In this document: positions 1 to 9,284 of the stretch, piece by piece
Layout of the letters: each line of letters begins with the position of its first letter
Numbering within the stretch: the first letter of the stretch is position 1
Assembly: GCA_020846435.1 (NCBI GenBank)
Contig: JADLDY010000038.1
Coordinates: forward strand, 1-43,889
Direction: 5' to 3'
Length of the DNA stretch: 43,889 nucleotides
Source: Deltaproteobacteria bacterium
GTDB lineage: Bacteria; Desulfobacterota; GWC2-55-46
Notes under the pieces: model-generated
What the model was told of the DNA's origin: nothing
Databases searched by the model: none
What the model saw: only the letters and a program-made list of their open reading frames with translations
Translations under genes and position numbers: made by a program

Positions 1-285
1 CTTTATTTCCGAGGCAAGCTCGGGTGAGACCCGTTCGTCAGCGTCTATCGAGAATACCCAGGTAGAAGCCGCCAGAGAAAGCGCCATGTTCTTCTGCGGG
101 CCGAAGCCTTTCCATGGGCGCTCAAAAAGTTTGACCTTCGGGTGAGCCTTGCAGATATCGGCTGTGCGGTCTGTGCTGCCCGAGTCCACGACGATTATCT
201 CGTCAGCCCACTCAAGGGTGTCCAGGCACGCTTTTATATTGGCCTCTTCGTCCTTGACGATCATTATGCATGAGATGGTCTTCAA
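1..285 (-). CDS. Glycosyltransferase family 2, LPS-core type (partial, 3' end outside window)
   Basis: The first 95 codons of a GT2 enzyme are present and the rest runs off the left edge. The translation opens LKTISCIMIVKDEEANIKAC and continues with EIIVVDSGSTDRT, the nucleotide-binding start of a GT-A fold. It then reads FGPQKNMAL and FSIDADERVSPEL, where DAD is the metal-binding DXD motif. This pattern is typical of the WaaE/KdtX-like family that adds a hexose to the inner LPS core; that subfamily call is an inference from the fragment. I chose a TTG start because GGTGAGG lies five bases upstream and the next in-frame ATG falls inside the first beta strand. It starts 7 bp after the preceding glycosyltransferase stop, so the two genes are almost certainly cotranscribed. 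Confidence 0.85.
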   Translation of the reverse strand, partial: MKTISCIMIVKDEEANIKACLDTLEWADEIIVVDSGSTDRTADICKAHPKVKLFERPWKGFGPQKNMALSLAASTWVFSIDADERVSPELASEIK

Positions 286-292
286 TATGGCC

Positions 293-1219
293 TCACCGCG
301 CTATCCCCCACCCAACGGGCCGTCCCATGATGTGCCAGACGAGGAGGTTGAAGTTTGTTGAGAGCTTCTCCCTTGTCTTCGCGCTTATAAGAGCGGCAGG
401 CACCTGGAGCATGATAGAGACGCAAAGCCTTAAGAGAAGCCCGGCGTACAAGACCATGTTAGCGGCCGCTGAGTAGTGCTTGCGGAAGAATATGTACCTT
501 GAACGCCAGTACTCGACTCTTGCTGCCTTGAGGTTTTTTTTCGCTGTCTGCCCCTGCAGATGGTAGATGCGGGAGTGCGGAAGAAAGAAGACGCTAAAGC
601 CCGCCTTTTTCATGGCGAGGCACCAGTCAGTCTCCTCCAGGAAGAAAAAGTACGCTTCATCGAGGAGACCGGCCTTTTCAATGGCTTTTCTCGAGACGAC
701 CATGCACGCCCCGATTATCGACTCGACCTCTGTCGGCTTCTCAAATCGGCTCCTCTTGCCCGGGTATCTCCTGGGGAAGAGGAGCTTTAACAGCGACTTG
801 TTGAGGAGCTCGGTCGGAAGTGTCGGAATGCTGGCTATCGAGTTCTGGAGAGAGCCGTCCTCGTTTAAAAGCTGCCCGCCGCAGATTGCGGCCTGGCTGT
901 TGGCGTCCATGAACTTGACGATCGTATCGAGCGCGCCTTCCGTGAGGACCGTGTCGGTGTTGAGGAGCGCGGCGTAGCGGCCCTTTGAGAGAACGATGGC
1001 CTGATTGTTTGCCCTCGCAAAGCCGAGGTTTTTTTTGTTCTCAATGCAGACGACTGACGGGAAGGCGCTCTTGAGCGCTGAGATGCTGTCGTCAGAGCTC
1101 GCGTTGTCGACGACAAAGACCTCGAAAGAGAGCGGCGGGACGGTCTTGTAGATGGACCCGACGCAATCAAGGAGGAGCTTTTTCGTGTTGCGGTTGACTA
1201 TTATTATGGAAAGGTCCAT
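293..1219 (-). CDS. Glycosyltransferase family 2, rhamnosyltransferase-like
   Basis: A 308-residue GT2 enzyme that probably adds a sugar (rhamnosyltransferase-like proteins are the closest family) to a lipid-linked surface polysaccharide at the inner face of the cytoplasmic membrane. Visible motifs are DLSIIIVNRN at the N-terminus, VVDNASSDDS, NLGFARANNQ, the DXD-like LLNTDTVL, and EETDWC with the likely catalytic acid. A C-terminal amphipathic or hydrophobic stretch (VLYAGLLLRLCVSIMLQVP) suggests membrane association. The open frame extends upstream to a TTG at 1297, but those 26 residues precede the conserved first strand, so I start at the ATG at 1219. No good Shine-Dalgarno is visible there. 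The exact sugar and acceptor cannot be read from the sequence. Confidence 0.88.
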   Translation of the reverse strand: MDLSIIIVNRNTKKLLLDCVGSIYKTVPPLSFEVFVVDNASSDDSISALKSAFPSVVCIENKKNLGFARANNQAIVLSKGRYAALLNTDTVLTEGALDTIVKFMDANSQAAICGGQLLNEDGSLQNSIASIPTLPTELLNKSLLKLLFPRRYPGKRSRFEKPTEVESIIGACMVVSRKAIEKAGLLDEAYFFFLEETDWCLAMKKAGFSVFFLPHSRIYHLQGQTAKKNLKAARVEYWRSRYIFFRKHYSAAANMVLYAGLLLRLCVSIMLQVPAALISAKTREKLSTNFNLLVWHIMGRPVGWGIAR

Positions 1220-1338
1220 TGGCGTATAAGTAATTGTTGTAGGTTTCGGAGTAGACTTTTGAAAGTTTACTTCAAAGACATTGAGAATTCCAGACAATAA
1301 GCCTGCGTGACAATTGGGCTCAGGGGTGCGGTGTTTGA

Positions 1339-1373
1339 GAAAATAAAAAGGCCAACCGAAAAATCAGCTGACC
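1339..1373 (-). terminator. Intrinsic terminator of the candidate small RNA
   Basis: On the minus strand GGTCAGC pairs with GTTGGCC around a 10-nt loop and is followed by TTTTTATTTTC. It separates the structured element from the glycosyltransferase gene downstream. Confidence 0.6.
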
Positions 1374-1468
1374 TTGGGGGGACTCGAGGTTTTGCTCGGG
1401 GCTCCCGCCCATTCTCCCGAATGGCCTCATCCTCGCGCTCCTCGGCGCAAAAACGCCGTTCGAGTCCC
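1339..1468 (-). ncRNA. Candidate structured small RNA with own terminator
   Basis: Between the tRNA-Leu terminator and the glycosyltransferase gene lies a compact block bounded by a perfect 9-bp inverted repeat, GGGACTCGA at 1379-1387 and TCGAGTCCC at 1460-1468. Inside are three hairpins: CGGCG/CGCCG (1443-1447 with 1454-1458), CCATTC/GAATGG (1409-1414 with 1419-1424), and CGGG/CCCG (1397-1400 with 1404-1407). It is followed on the minus strand by a 7-bp stem (1350-1356 with 1367-1373) and a U-rich run. That last stem needs two G-U pairs that form only in the minus-strand RNA, which gives the direction. It is not a recognisable tRNA, tmRNA or riboswitch. The ORFs across it look spurious. Its function is unknown. 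Confidence 0.5.
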
Positions 1469-1479
1469 GTCATCGTATC

Positions 1480-1517
1480 AAAAAATAAAAAGGGGTCGGT
1501 TTTCACCGACCCCTTTT
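1480..1517 (-). terminator. Intrinsic terminator after tRNA-Leu
   Basis: AAAAGGGGTCGGT pairs with ACCGACCCCTTTT around a short loop, followed on the minus strand by TTTTTATTTTTT. It lies about ten bases after the CCA end of the tRNA. The A and T flanks are symmetric enough for it to work in both directions. Confidence 0.85.
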
Positions 1518-1526
1518 ATATTTTTT

Positions 1527-1611
<85 letters not shown>

Positions 1612-1628
1612 GTGTAAATAGAGGGGTA

Positions 1629-1654
1629 AGAAAAGCCTGCGCCGCAGCGCAGGC
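1629..1654 (-). terminator. Hairpin with U run between secG and tRNA-Leu
   Basis: GCCTGCGC pairs with GCGCAGGC around a 4-nt loop and is followed by TTTTCTT on the minus strand. It is placed to end the gap-pgk-tpiA-secG transcript. It lies only about 23 bases before the tRNA 5' end, so the tRNA either depends on read-through or has a promoter upstream of or overlapping this hairpin. Confidence 0.7.
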
Positions 1655-1662
1655 CGTTGACT

Positions 1663-1691
1663 AAACTAACATGAACTTTTTTGCCAGTCAA
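1663..1691 (-). promoter_or_regulatory. Possible promoter for tRNA-Leu
   Basis: On the minus strand TTGACT is followed after 17 bases by TAGTTT, with TGT before the -10 (extended -10 type). It lies just after the secG stop and upstream of the hairpin at 1629-1654. The -10 match is poor, so the call is weak. Confidence 0.3.
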
Positions 1692-1713
1692 GAGGATTCC
1701 GGCTGGAATACTC

Positions 1714-2058
1714 TTATTTCGCGGGCTCTGGAGCCGCTGCCGGAGCAACAGGCGTTGGCGAAGGAGACGAAGGCGCGGGAGCCATTGTCGAAGGCACGTC
1801 CTCCATTATCGACTCTGTCTTCTGCCTCGTCGACATGTAGGTGAGCGTCAGCGAGGTGATCATGAATATCGCGGCGCAGCCGTAAGTCACCTTGGCGAGC
1901 ATGGTAGCTGGCCCGGCGCTGCCGAAGATGGTCTGGTTGGAAGATGACGAGCCGCCGAAGGTCGAGCCGATGTCCGCGCCCTTTCCGGACTGCAGGAGCA
2001 CGGTCGCGATCATGACCAGGCTGACGATGACGTGGATGACAAGGATCAGGGTAAACAT
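1714..2058 (-). CDS. secG: Preprotein translocase subunit SecG
   Basis: A small inner-membrane protein of the SecYEG channel that assists protein export. The 114-residue product has two membrane segments (roughly residues 2-20 and 50-70). Between them is the conserved QSGKGADIGSTFGGSSS loop typical of SecG. The C-terminal tail is rich in Ala and Pro (MAPAPSSPSPTPVAPAA), which is common in this family. I start at the ATG in GGAGGAGTACATG; the longer frame begins with a TTG that is part of the ribosome-binding site itself. It is the last gene of gap-pgk-tpiA-secG, an arrangement found in many bacteria, and is followed by tRNA-Leu(GAG). Confidence 0.96.
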   Translation of the reverse strand: MFTLILVIHVIVSLVMIATVLLQSGKGADIGSTFGGSSSSNQTIFGSAGPATMLAKVTYGCAAIFMITSLTLTYMSTRQKTESIMEDVPSTMAPAPSSPSPTPVAPAAAPEPAK

Positions 2059-2117
2059 GTACTCCTCCAAATATCTGAGCCCCTTCCGGGGCGGATGTGT
2101 CGAAGCGCAAAAGAGAT

Positions 2118-2145
2118 ATTTTACATATCAGCGTGAAAAAAGCAA
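2118..2145 (-). promoter_or_regulatory. Possible internal promoter upstream of secG
   Basis: On the minus strand TTGCTT and TAAAAT are separated by 16 bases in the 131-bp gap between tpiA and secG. Downstream, a small CCCC-GGAA-GGGG hairpin (about 2081-2094) precedes the strong secG ribosome-binding site. It could give SecG a supply independent of glycolytic gene expression. Confidence 0.35.
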
Positions 2146-2189
2146 GGAGAAAACAGGGAATTGGGGATTGGGGGAATCCGCGGTAAGGA

Positions 2190-2945
2190 TCAGACCGGCT
2201 GGAATTTGACTATTCTGGCGAACTCGTCCGCTTTGAGGGAGGCCCCTCCGACAAGAGCGCCGTCGATGTTCGGCTGGGCCATTAGCACGTCTATGTTGTC
2301 GCCCTTCACCGAGCCGCCGTAGATTATGCGGGTCTCTTTTACTGTCGCCCCGTCGAAAAGTTCGTACAGGAGCCCTCTTATGGAGTTGTGCACCTCTTCG
2401 GCCTGCTGGGGGGTGGCTGTCCTGCCTGTGCCTATGGCCCAGATGGGCTCGTAGGCGACCGCTATGTCGCGCAGGGCCGTCCCGGAGAGACCGGCGAGCC
2501 CTTTTTTGACCTGCGAGCAGACGGTCTGGATGGTCTTGTTGGCCTCTCTCTCATCGAGGCTCTCGCCGACGCACATTATGGGCTTCAAGCCGTGCCTCAG
2601 GGCAGCGAGCACCTTCTTGTTCACTGTTTCGTCTGTCTCGCCAAAAAACTGGCGGCGTTCGCTGTGGCCGATTATGACGTGCCTGCAACCTGCCGAAACG
2701 AGCATTTCCCCTGATATTTCGCCGGTATACGCCCCGCTTTTCTCCCAGAATATGTCCTGCGCGCACATCTCTATCCCGCTTCCGGCGAGGAGGTGGCTCA
2801 GGTGGTGTATGGCTGTAAACGGGGGCGCTATCACGCAGTCGACAGAGTCATGTCCCTTGACAAGGTCGCGCAGGGCCAGGACAAGGTCAACTCCCTGCTT
2901 GAGGTCTGTGTTCATCTTCCAGTTTCCGGCGATGAGCGGTCTCAT
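2190..2945 (-). CDS. tpiA: Triosephosphate isomerase
   Basis: Interconverts dihydroxyacetone phosphate and glyceraldehyde 3-phosphate in glycolysis and gluconeogenesis; cytoplasmic TIM barrel. The 251-residue length is normal. Catalytic residues are visible: Lys10 in AGNWKMN, His94 in IIGHSERR and Glu166 in AYEPIWAIGTG, the last at the start of the mobile loop. The phosphate-binding IIYGGSVKG and ALVGGASL motifs are intact near the C-terminus. It lies 119 bp downstream of pgk in the same orientation and upstream of secG, consistent with one operon from the promoter before gap. Confidence 0.98.
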   Translation of the reverse strand: MRPLIAGNWKMNTDLKQGVDLVLALRDLVKGHDSVDCVIAPPFTAIHHLSHLLAGSGIEMCAQDIFWEKSGAYTGEISGEMLVSAGCRHVIIGHSERRQFFGETDETVNKKVLAALRHGLKPIMCVGESLDEREANKTIQTVCSQVKKGLAGLSGTALRDIAVAYEPIWAIGTGRTATPQQAEEVHNSIRGLLYELFDGATVKETRIIYGGSVKGDNIDVLMAQPNIDGALVGGASLKADEFARIVKFQPV

Positions 2946-3064
2946 TCAATTGTCCTGGCGTAAGTAGGCTCCGCATCCGCTGGCAGAGCCAGAGGGCGGG
3001 TCAGGTGAGGTATTGCAAGGCAACTATTCGATTCGCAAGCGAAAAAGGCGGCCTGCTTAAAGTG

Positions 3065-4282
3065 TCAGTTGGCGGCTTTCTGGTTCTCTTTCTTGTGCCT
3101 CAGGGCGGCGATGCCCGGCAGCTCGGTGCCTTTGAGGAGCTCAAGGAAAGCGCCTCCGCCGGTCGAGATGTAGCTTATCTTGGCGTATTCTCCGGCCCTG
3201 TGCACCGCGACGTCCGTGTCTCCGCCGCCGACTATGGTCATGGCGTAGGTGGAAGCCACGCTCGAGACCATGGCAAAGGTGCCCCTGCTGAAGGCGTCTA
3301 TCTCAAAGACCCCCATCGGGCCGTTCCAGACTATTGTCTTGGCGTTGGAGATGGCTTCCGTAAAGAGGGTGACTGTCGCTGGGCCTATGTCGAGGGCCAT
3401 CCAGCCCTTTGGTATCTCCTGGTATGTGACGACCTTTGTCTCCGCGTCACCGGCAAATCTGTCGGCCACTACGAAGTCGACTGGCAGATAGAGTTTTATG
3501 CCGTTTTTCTTTGCTTTTTCAATGACTTCCCTTGCGGTGTCAAGGACTTCATCCTCCGCGAAAGAGGTCCCCACCTCGTAGCCGAGGGCCTTGAAGAAGG
3601 TGACGGCCATGCCGCCGCCTATGATGAGCTTGTCGACCCTGTCGCACAGGGAAAGGAGAACCCCGACCTTGTCAGAGACCTTTTTGCCGCCGATTATGGC
3701 CACAAGGGGCCTTGTCGGTTTTTCCATGGCCATTGCAAAGTAGGTGAGCTCTTTTTTCATCAGGAACCCGGCGCCGGCGTCCTTGATGTGGGTGGTCATG
3801 GCAACGTTGGAGGCGTGCGCCCTGTGGGCCATGGCAAACGCGTCGTCTATGTAGACATCGGCTAACTCAGCGAGTTGCTTGCCGAATTCCTCTCCGTTCT
3901 TCTCTTCTTCCGGGTGGAACCTGAGGTTCTCAAGGAGTACGACGTCGCCGGGCTTCATGTTGTCGACGATCTTTTTCGTCTCGGCGCCTACGCAGTCAGG
4001 TGCGAGGATGACTTCCTTTTCAAGGAGCCTGCCGAGCCTCTTGGCAACTGGGGCGAGGCTCATCTCCTCGTTCCTCTTGCCTTTCGGTCTGCCCAGATGG
4101 GAGGCGAGGATTACCTTGGCGTTTTCGTCGAGGGCGTAGTTTATGGTGGGAAGTACGCCCCTTATCCTGGTGTCGTCGGTTATCTTCTGGTTCTCATCGA
4201 GCGGGACGTTGAAGTCGACCCTGATGAATACCCTCTTCCCCTTGAGGTCAAGCTCATCCATGTACTTAAGACCCTGGTTCAC
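3065..4282 (-). CDS. pgk: Phosphoglycerate kinase
   Basis: Transfers phosphate from 1,3-bisphosphoglycerate to ADP; monomeric, cytoplasmic, two Rossmann-like halves. The 405-residue length fits the bacterial family. Motifs include RVDFNVPL near the N-terminus, HLGRPKG, the hinge region NGPMGVFE and the nucleotide-binding GGGDTDVAV. Translation starts at GTG: GGAGGT lies five bases before it, while the first ATG is seven codons further in and has no ribosome-binding site. It lies between gap and tpiA, about 100 bp after gap. Confidence 0.98.
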   Translation of the reverse strand: MNQGLKYMDELDLKGKRVFIRVDFNVPLDENQKITDDTRIRGVLPTINYALDENAKVILASHLGRPKGKRNEEMSLAPVAKRLGRLLEKEVILAPDCVGAETKKIVDNMKPGDVVLLENLRFHPEEEKNGEEFGKQLAELADVYIDDAFAMAHRAHASNVAMTTHIKDAGAGFLMKKELTYFAMAMEKPTRPLVAIIGGKKVSDKVGVLLSLCDRVDKLIIGGGMAVTFFKALGYEVGTSFAEDEVLDTAREVIEKAKKNGIKLYLPVDFVVADRFAGDAETKVVTYQEIPKGWMALDIGPATVTLFTEAISNAKTIVWNGPMGVFEIDAFSRGTFAMVSSVASTYAMTIVGGGDTDVAVHRAGEYAKISYISTGGGAFLELLKGTELPGIAALRHKKENQKAAN

Positions 4283-4380
4283 AATCTACCTCCGGAGGTG
4301 TTGGGCGACATTCCGTTGTCTTTTAATGAAAAACTGCTGATTTTTAGAGCATGTACTGTTTTCGACGGCCTGCCGGATCT

Positions 4381-5388
<1,008 letters not shown>

Positions 5389-5453
5389 TTAATTTCCTCC
5401 GTATAAGTATTTTCTACCCCGGAAGGGGTGAATTCCAAAAAAAACGAAAACCT

Positions 5454-5483
5454 ATTCTAAATCAAGCCCGTGCCCCGTGTCAA
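5454..5483 (-). promoter_or_regulatory. Sigma-70 promoter of the gap-pgk-tpiA-secG operon
   Basis: TTGACA (5478-5483) and TAGAAT (5454-5459) on the minus strand are separated by 18 bases. The predicted start is near 5447, leaving a leader of about 60 nt before the gap ATG. Confidence 0.75.
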
Positions 5484-5521
5484 CCCGGCAGGTAAGGCTA
5501 TTAGCACACCGGCAAGAAGGC

Positions 5522-6259
5522 CTATGGCTGCTGGAAGCCGTAACTGCTTAATTCCACACGCATTTCCTTGAGGCTCATCTGCCCCGGGGCGGTGCTCTTC
5601 GTTATCGACCCGTAGGTTATGAGAGAGCCTAACAAGGGGAAAAATACCCTTGAGGGCTTCCCAAGAGGGCCCATGCCTATTACTATCATTGAATCTTGTG
5701 AGCAAAGAAGCGCCGCAAGACGCCTGAGGTCGCTCTGTGAATTCACCATCGAGGCTATCTTAACTGTATCGGCCCCGGCCTTGCGTGCCAACTCGGTGAT
5801 TTTTCTGAGCTTTTTCTCGCCCGGCGTGGACTCGAAGTCGTGGTGGGAGACTATGACCCTCTTCTTTGCCCGTTTCGCAGAGTTTACCACAGTTTCAAGG
5901 ATCCTGCCCGAGCTGAGCTCGATGTCGACAAGGTCCGCGAATGGCATGAGTCTTAGAAACAGTTGGGCCCTGTCCCTGTCGGACAGCTCTGCCCTGCCGC
6001 CTTCACGCACGCTCCTTATAGTCAGGAGTATCGGCAAACCGGTGAGTTTCTTTAATTTTTCAAAAGAGGCCAGGAGGCGTCCGTCGAAAGACGCGAAGGT
6101 GTCCACCCTGAGTTCAAGGAGGCCCGCCCCAAGGGAGGCGGCCTTTCTTATCTCCGGGGCGAATATGCCGCCGGTTATGACGGCGGCTACTGTCGGGAGA
6201 GGTCCCACGGCACCTGTCTTTGTCCGGACTGACCCGGCCCTGCCGGAAGTTTTTTTCAT
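5522..6259 (-). CDS. aroD: Type I 3-dehydroquinate dehydratase
   Basis: Catalyses the third shikimate-pathway step, dehydrating 3-dehydroquinate through a Schiff base. The 245-residue product has an N-terminal extension of about 20 residues ahead of the barrel. Motifs in order are LLELRVD, LLTIRSVREGG, SHHDFESTP with catalytic His140, DTVKIA with Schiff-base Lys167, GMGPLGKPSR, and SITKSTAPGQMS at the C-terminus. No other aro genes are nearby. It lies upstream of gap in the same direction, but gap has its own promoter. No strong ribosome-binding site is visible before the ATG at 6259, so a start some codons further in is possible. Confidence 0.94.
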   Translation of the reverse strand: MKKTSGRAGSVRTKTGAVGPLPTVAAVITGGIFAPEIRKAASLGAGLLELRVDTFASFDGRLLASFEKLKKLTGLPILLTIRSVREGGRAELSDRDRAQLFLRLMPFADLVDIELSSGRILETVVNSAKRAKKRVIVSHHDFESTPGEKKLRKITELARKAGADTVKIASMVNSQSDLRRLAALLCSQDSMIVIGMGPLGKPSRVFFPLLGSLITYGSITKSTAPGQMSLKEMRVELSSYGFQQP

Positions 6260-6475
6260 GACGGCACAGGTTCAGGGGAATTTTTGATAATATAATTTGT
6301 ACTTAAACAGGCCCCGAAAGTCAAGAAAAGACTTGCGGCCGGGCGCTGTCCGCAGGGCGCGTTTTCTGAAAAATATTTAATAAAACGGTCCCTGGAATTT
6401 AATACTCCTGAGGCATAATTGTCTTGCGAGCGTAAGAAACCTTTTCATTTTCTCTTTTCAGCTGTTGTTTATATC

Positions 6476-6504
6476 TTGAACTCAGGGGTGCCGCGGGGTA
6501 TAAT
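6476..6504 (+). promoter_or_regulatory. Sigma-70 promoter of the coiled-coil LysM gene
   Basis: TTGAAC (6476-6481) and a perfect TATAAT (6499-6504) with a 17-base spacer. The predicted start is near 6511, giving a leader of about 72 nt before the ATG at 6583. Confidence 0.8.
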
Positions 6505-6520
6505 TCCGTAGAGCACCCCT
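6484..6520. promoter_or_regulatory. 8-bp inverted repeat flanking the -10 box
   Basis: AGGGGTGC (6484-6491) and GCACCCCT (6513-6520) are a perfect inverted pair 21 bases apart. They straddle the -10 and the predicted transcription start. The arms are placed as an operator would be; a looped leader structure is less likely because the left arm is upstream of the start site. Confidence 0.45.
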
Positions 6521-6582
6521 GCAGTTGCTTTCTCGGAAGTATTCACGCTAAGCCGTCATATCCAAATGCCAAGAGGTGTAAA

Positions 6583-9267
6583 ATGGGTGGTGTAGGTGCA
6601 ATCGTCGGCGTATTCCTGTTATTCTCCCTGGCTCTTTCGTGGGTGTCGGGAGACAAAGAGAAGATGCGTCTTGAAGATAAGATAAAGGAGAAGTCGACAG
6701 TCGAGCAGAAGCTCGAGGTCGATCTCACGAACGCCAAGGCGAAGGTGGCGAAGGAAACCGAGGCGTACAAGGAGCTCGAAGAAAAGCTCAAGGCCGAGCT
6801 GAACGAGAAGAAGAGGCTTGAGAGGGCTCTGGCTTTTGAAGAGAGGCAGAAGAGGATAGCCGAGAAAGAGGGCATGACCGCTTCTTCTGTTGATCTCGAC
6901 CAGGAGCGCGAGAAGATAAGGGCCGAGATAGAGTCCAAGACCAAACAGGAGATAGCCGACCTCGAAGCGAAGCTGGTCTCTGTTGAAGAGGCGAAGCTCC
7001 GGATCGAGACTGAGATGAAGCTCAAGGTGGAGGAAGAGGCCAGGAAAAGGGCGGAAGAAGCCTGGACCCAGGCCGAGCTCGCCAGGGTAAAGGCGCAGGA
7101 AGCGAACGCCAGGAGCCTCGAGCTTGAGAAAAAGCTCGCCGACCTCGAGAAGGCAGGCCTTTCCATGCACGCGTCATTAAAGGAGCAGGAGAGCGCCAGG
7201 GCCGCGGCCGAAGGAAAGCTCGCGGCCGAGACCGAAGCGAGGCAGGAGCTCGAAGCCAGGCTCATGGAGGCTGAGAAGTCGCTTGTCGCCGCGAGGTCTA
7301 CAATGGACAGCGTCAGGGAGGTAACTGATTCTCCGGTCGCGATAGCGGCCCCGTCCGAGACCTCAGCCGCCATGACCGAGGCCGCCGCGGCTAAAGCAGA
7401 GGCCGCCTCAGCCGCCCTCATCATAGCGGAGCTTGAAAGGTCGAGGGATGAATCGCGCAAGAAGGTAGCAGAGAGCGGGGAAGCCATAGCGACACTTGAA
7501 AAGGAGATAGCGCGGCTCAACAGCGAGCGTGACCTCATAAGGAATCAGACCGCCGAGAGCGCGACTGTCAGCGCTTCCATAAAGAGCGACCTTGACGCGG
7601 CAAAGGCCCGCGAAGAGGCCTTGCGTAAAGAGATAGAATCAAAGCCCATCATAATGAACCAGGAGTTCGCCGTTGACAGGGCCGCTGAAAGAGAGGAGCT
7701 CTCAAAGAGGGTGGCCGCTCTTGAAAGCCAGCTCACTGTCGCCGAAGAGTCCAGAAAGAAGCTCGAAGAGTCTTCCAGGTCCGAGCTCGCCGCTCTTACG
7801 GCGCGCACCGAGGAGCTCATGAGCAGGAACAGGACGCTCGAGGGCACACTTAAGGAGACACAGAGCGCTCTTGTGAGGGCCGAGTCGGCGAGCGACATGG
7901 CCCGCGACCTCATAACCAAGAACTCCGAGCTCGAGCAAAAGCTCAAGGAAGCAGGGCTCGTCAACCTCCAGGGCAAGGCCGCGAGCTATGTCGCGCAAAA
8001 GCTCATAGAGAAGAACACCGAGCTTGAGATGAGGCTCAAGCAGGCGGAGCTGGCCCTCGTGCAGTCCGAGTCTGCCAGAAACCAGGCGGAGAACGTCGCC
8101 ACGCAGAACAGGGAGCTCGTCTCCAGGCTCCGCGACGCCGAGGTCTCTCTGGCGAGGAACATGACGGCCGCCCCTCTCATAGAGACCCTGAGCCAGAGTA
8201 ACCTGGAGCTCGAGGAGAGGATAAAAGAGACGAACGAGGCCCTTGCCCAGGCGCAGGCCGCCAGATACATGATAGAGGAGCTCAACGCGAAGAACCTGGA
8301 GCTTGAAAAGAAGATGCTCGCCCAGTCCGCTGAAAAGTCAGACCCCAAGGCTCTTGAGGAGCTCAGGGCCGCCAGAGTGGAGCTCGACGAGAAGCTCAAA
8401 CAGGAGAGCAGGGTAAGGAACGCGCTTGAGGCGAGGCTGCGCGACGCAGAGATGGCCAAGACAGCGGGAGAAGCCACGATAAGGGAGATATCCACGGCAG
8501 GGGAGGCGACAAAGGCCAGGCTCGAGCAGGAGTCAGCGGCGAGGGCCGCGCTCGAATCCCAGCTCCAGGAAGCCGTGTCAGCCATGAAGGCCGGGGATGA
8601 CTCGATAGCGGCGATCGGGCGCGTCAGGAGCGAGATGGAGGCCAGGGTCGCCGAGGAGAGGGAGTCCAGGAGAGTGCTTGAGGCCAGGCTCCATGACGTA
8701 GAGGCTTCCGAAGGCGCGAGCAAGGCCGCTGTAAAGGAGCTTCAGGATACACTAAAGGACACCGAGGAGAAGCTCACTACCGAGACTAACGCGAGAAAGG
8801 AACTCGAGGCCGAGATAGCGAGGCTCAGCAAGGAGACCGATATCCTCAGGAGGGCCGGACTTGACGCCGTCGGCGTGATGGACCTCCAGGGCCAGTTCGC
8901 GACCCTCAAGATAAAGATAGCCGAAAAGCTGAGGAGCGGGGAGATAGCCCCGGAGGACGTAATAAAGTTCATGAAGGTCGACGATGTGCTCGGCTTCTAC
9001 ATAGTAAAGAAGGGGGACACCCTCTGGAAGATATCAAGGAAGGCCGAGGTCTACGGCAACTCCTACATGTGGCCGCTCCTTTACAGGTACAACCTCTCGA
9101 GGATGAAGAACCCGGACCGCATAGAGGTTGACGACATAATCATCGTGATAAAGGACGTCAGCCTCAGGGAGAGCAGGGACGCCGTACGCAAGGCAAGGAG
9201 CAGGGGCGACTGGCGCAAGTGGACAGACGGAGACCGCAGGAACTGGATAGAGACCTGGGTCAATTAA
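6583..9267 (+). CDS. Membrane-anchored long coiled-coil protein with C-terminal LysM domain
   Basis: I do not recognise a named gene. The 894-residue product starts with one membrane segment (about residues 2-20, GVGAIVGVFLLFSLALSW). A coiled coil of roughly 740 residues follows, very rich in Glu, Lys, Ala, Leu and Arg. It includes a block of repeats of the type LITKNSELEQKLKEA and LIEKNTELEMRLKQAELAL around residues 445-580. The end carries a LysM domain (YIVKKGDTLWKISRKAEVYG ... PLLYRYN ... IEVDDIIIVI), which in other proteins binds peptidoglycan or chitin-like GlcNAc polymers. The architecture suggests a protein fixed in the inner membrane that reaches across the periplasm to the cell wall. 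It has its own promoter and terminator. AAGAGGTGTAAAATG supplies the ribosome-binding site. Confidence 0.9.
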   Translation: MGGVGAIVGVFLLFSLALSWVSGDKEKMRLEDKIKEKSTVEQKLEVDLTNAKAKVAKETEAYKELEEKLKAELNEKKRLERALAFEERQKRIAEKEGMTASSVDLDQEREKIRAEIESKTKQEIADLEAKLVSVEEAKLRIETEMKLKVEEEARKRAEEAWTQAELARVKAQEANARSLELEKKLADLEKAGLSMHASLKEQESARAAAEGKLAAETEARQELEARLMEAEKSLVAARSTMDSVREVTDSPVAIAAPSETSAAMTEAAAAKAEAASAALIIAELERSRDESRKKVAESGEAIATLEKEIARLNSERDLIRNQTAESATVSASIKSDLDAAKAREEALRKEIESKPIIMNQEFAVDRAAEREELSKRVAALESQLTVAEESRKKLEESSRSELAALTARTEELMSRNRTLEGTLKETQSALVRAESASDMARDLITKNSELEQKLKEAGLVNLQGKAASYVAQKLIEKNTELEMRLKQAELALVQSESARNQAENVATQNRELVSRLRDAEVSLARNMTAAPLIETLSQSNLELEERIKETNEALAQAQAARYMIEELNAKNLELEKKMLAQSAEKSDPKALEELRAARVELDEKLKQESRVRNALEARLRDAEMAKTAGEATIREISTAGEATKARLEQESAARAALESQLQEAVSAMKAGDDSIAAIGRVRSEMEARVAEERESRRVLEARLHDVEASEGASKAAVKELQDTLKDTEEKLTTETNARKELEAEIARLSKETDILRRAGLDAVGVMDLQGQFATLKIKIAEKLRSGEIAPEDVIKFMKVDDVLGFYIVKKGDTLWKISRKAEVYGNSYMWPLLYRYNLSRMKNPDRIEVDDIIIVIKDVSLRESRDAVRKARSRGDWRKWTDGDRRNWIETWVN

Positions 9268-9284
9268 ATAAACCGGGACGCTGA

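Larger units (their letters stand above)
6260..6582. other. Intergenic region between divergent aroD and the LysM gene
   Basis: This 323-bp divergent region holds the promoter and inverted repeat of the LysM gene (6476-6520, listed separately). On the aroD side, an AT-rich stretch around 6285-6297 could be a -10 element, but I see no convincing -35. Nothing else codes here. Confidence 0.5.

Noticed and set aside
6543-7538. 331-codon minus-strand frame rich in Ser and Ala opposite the coiled-coil gene
   Set aside because: Antisense shadow of Glu/Lys/Leu-rich codons; no start signal and low-complexity sequence.
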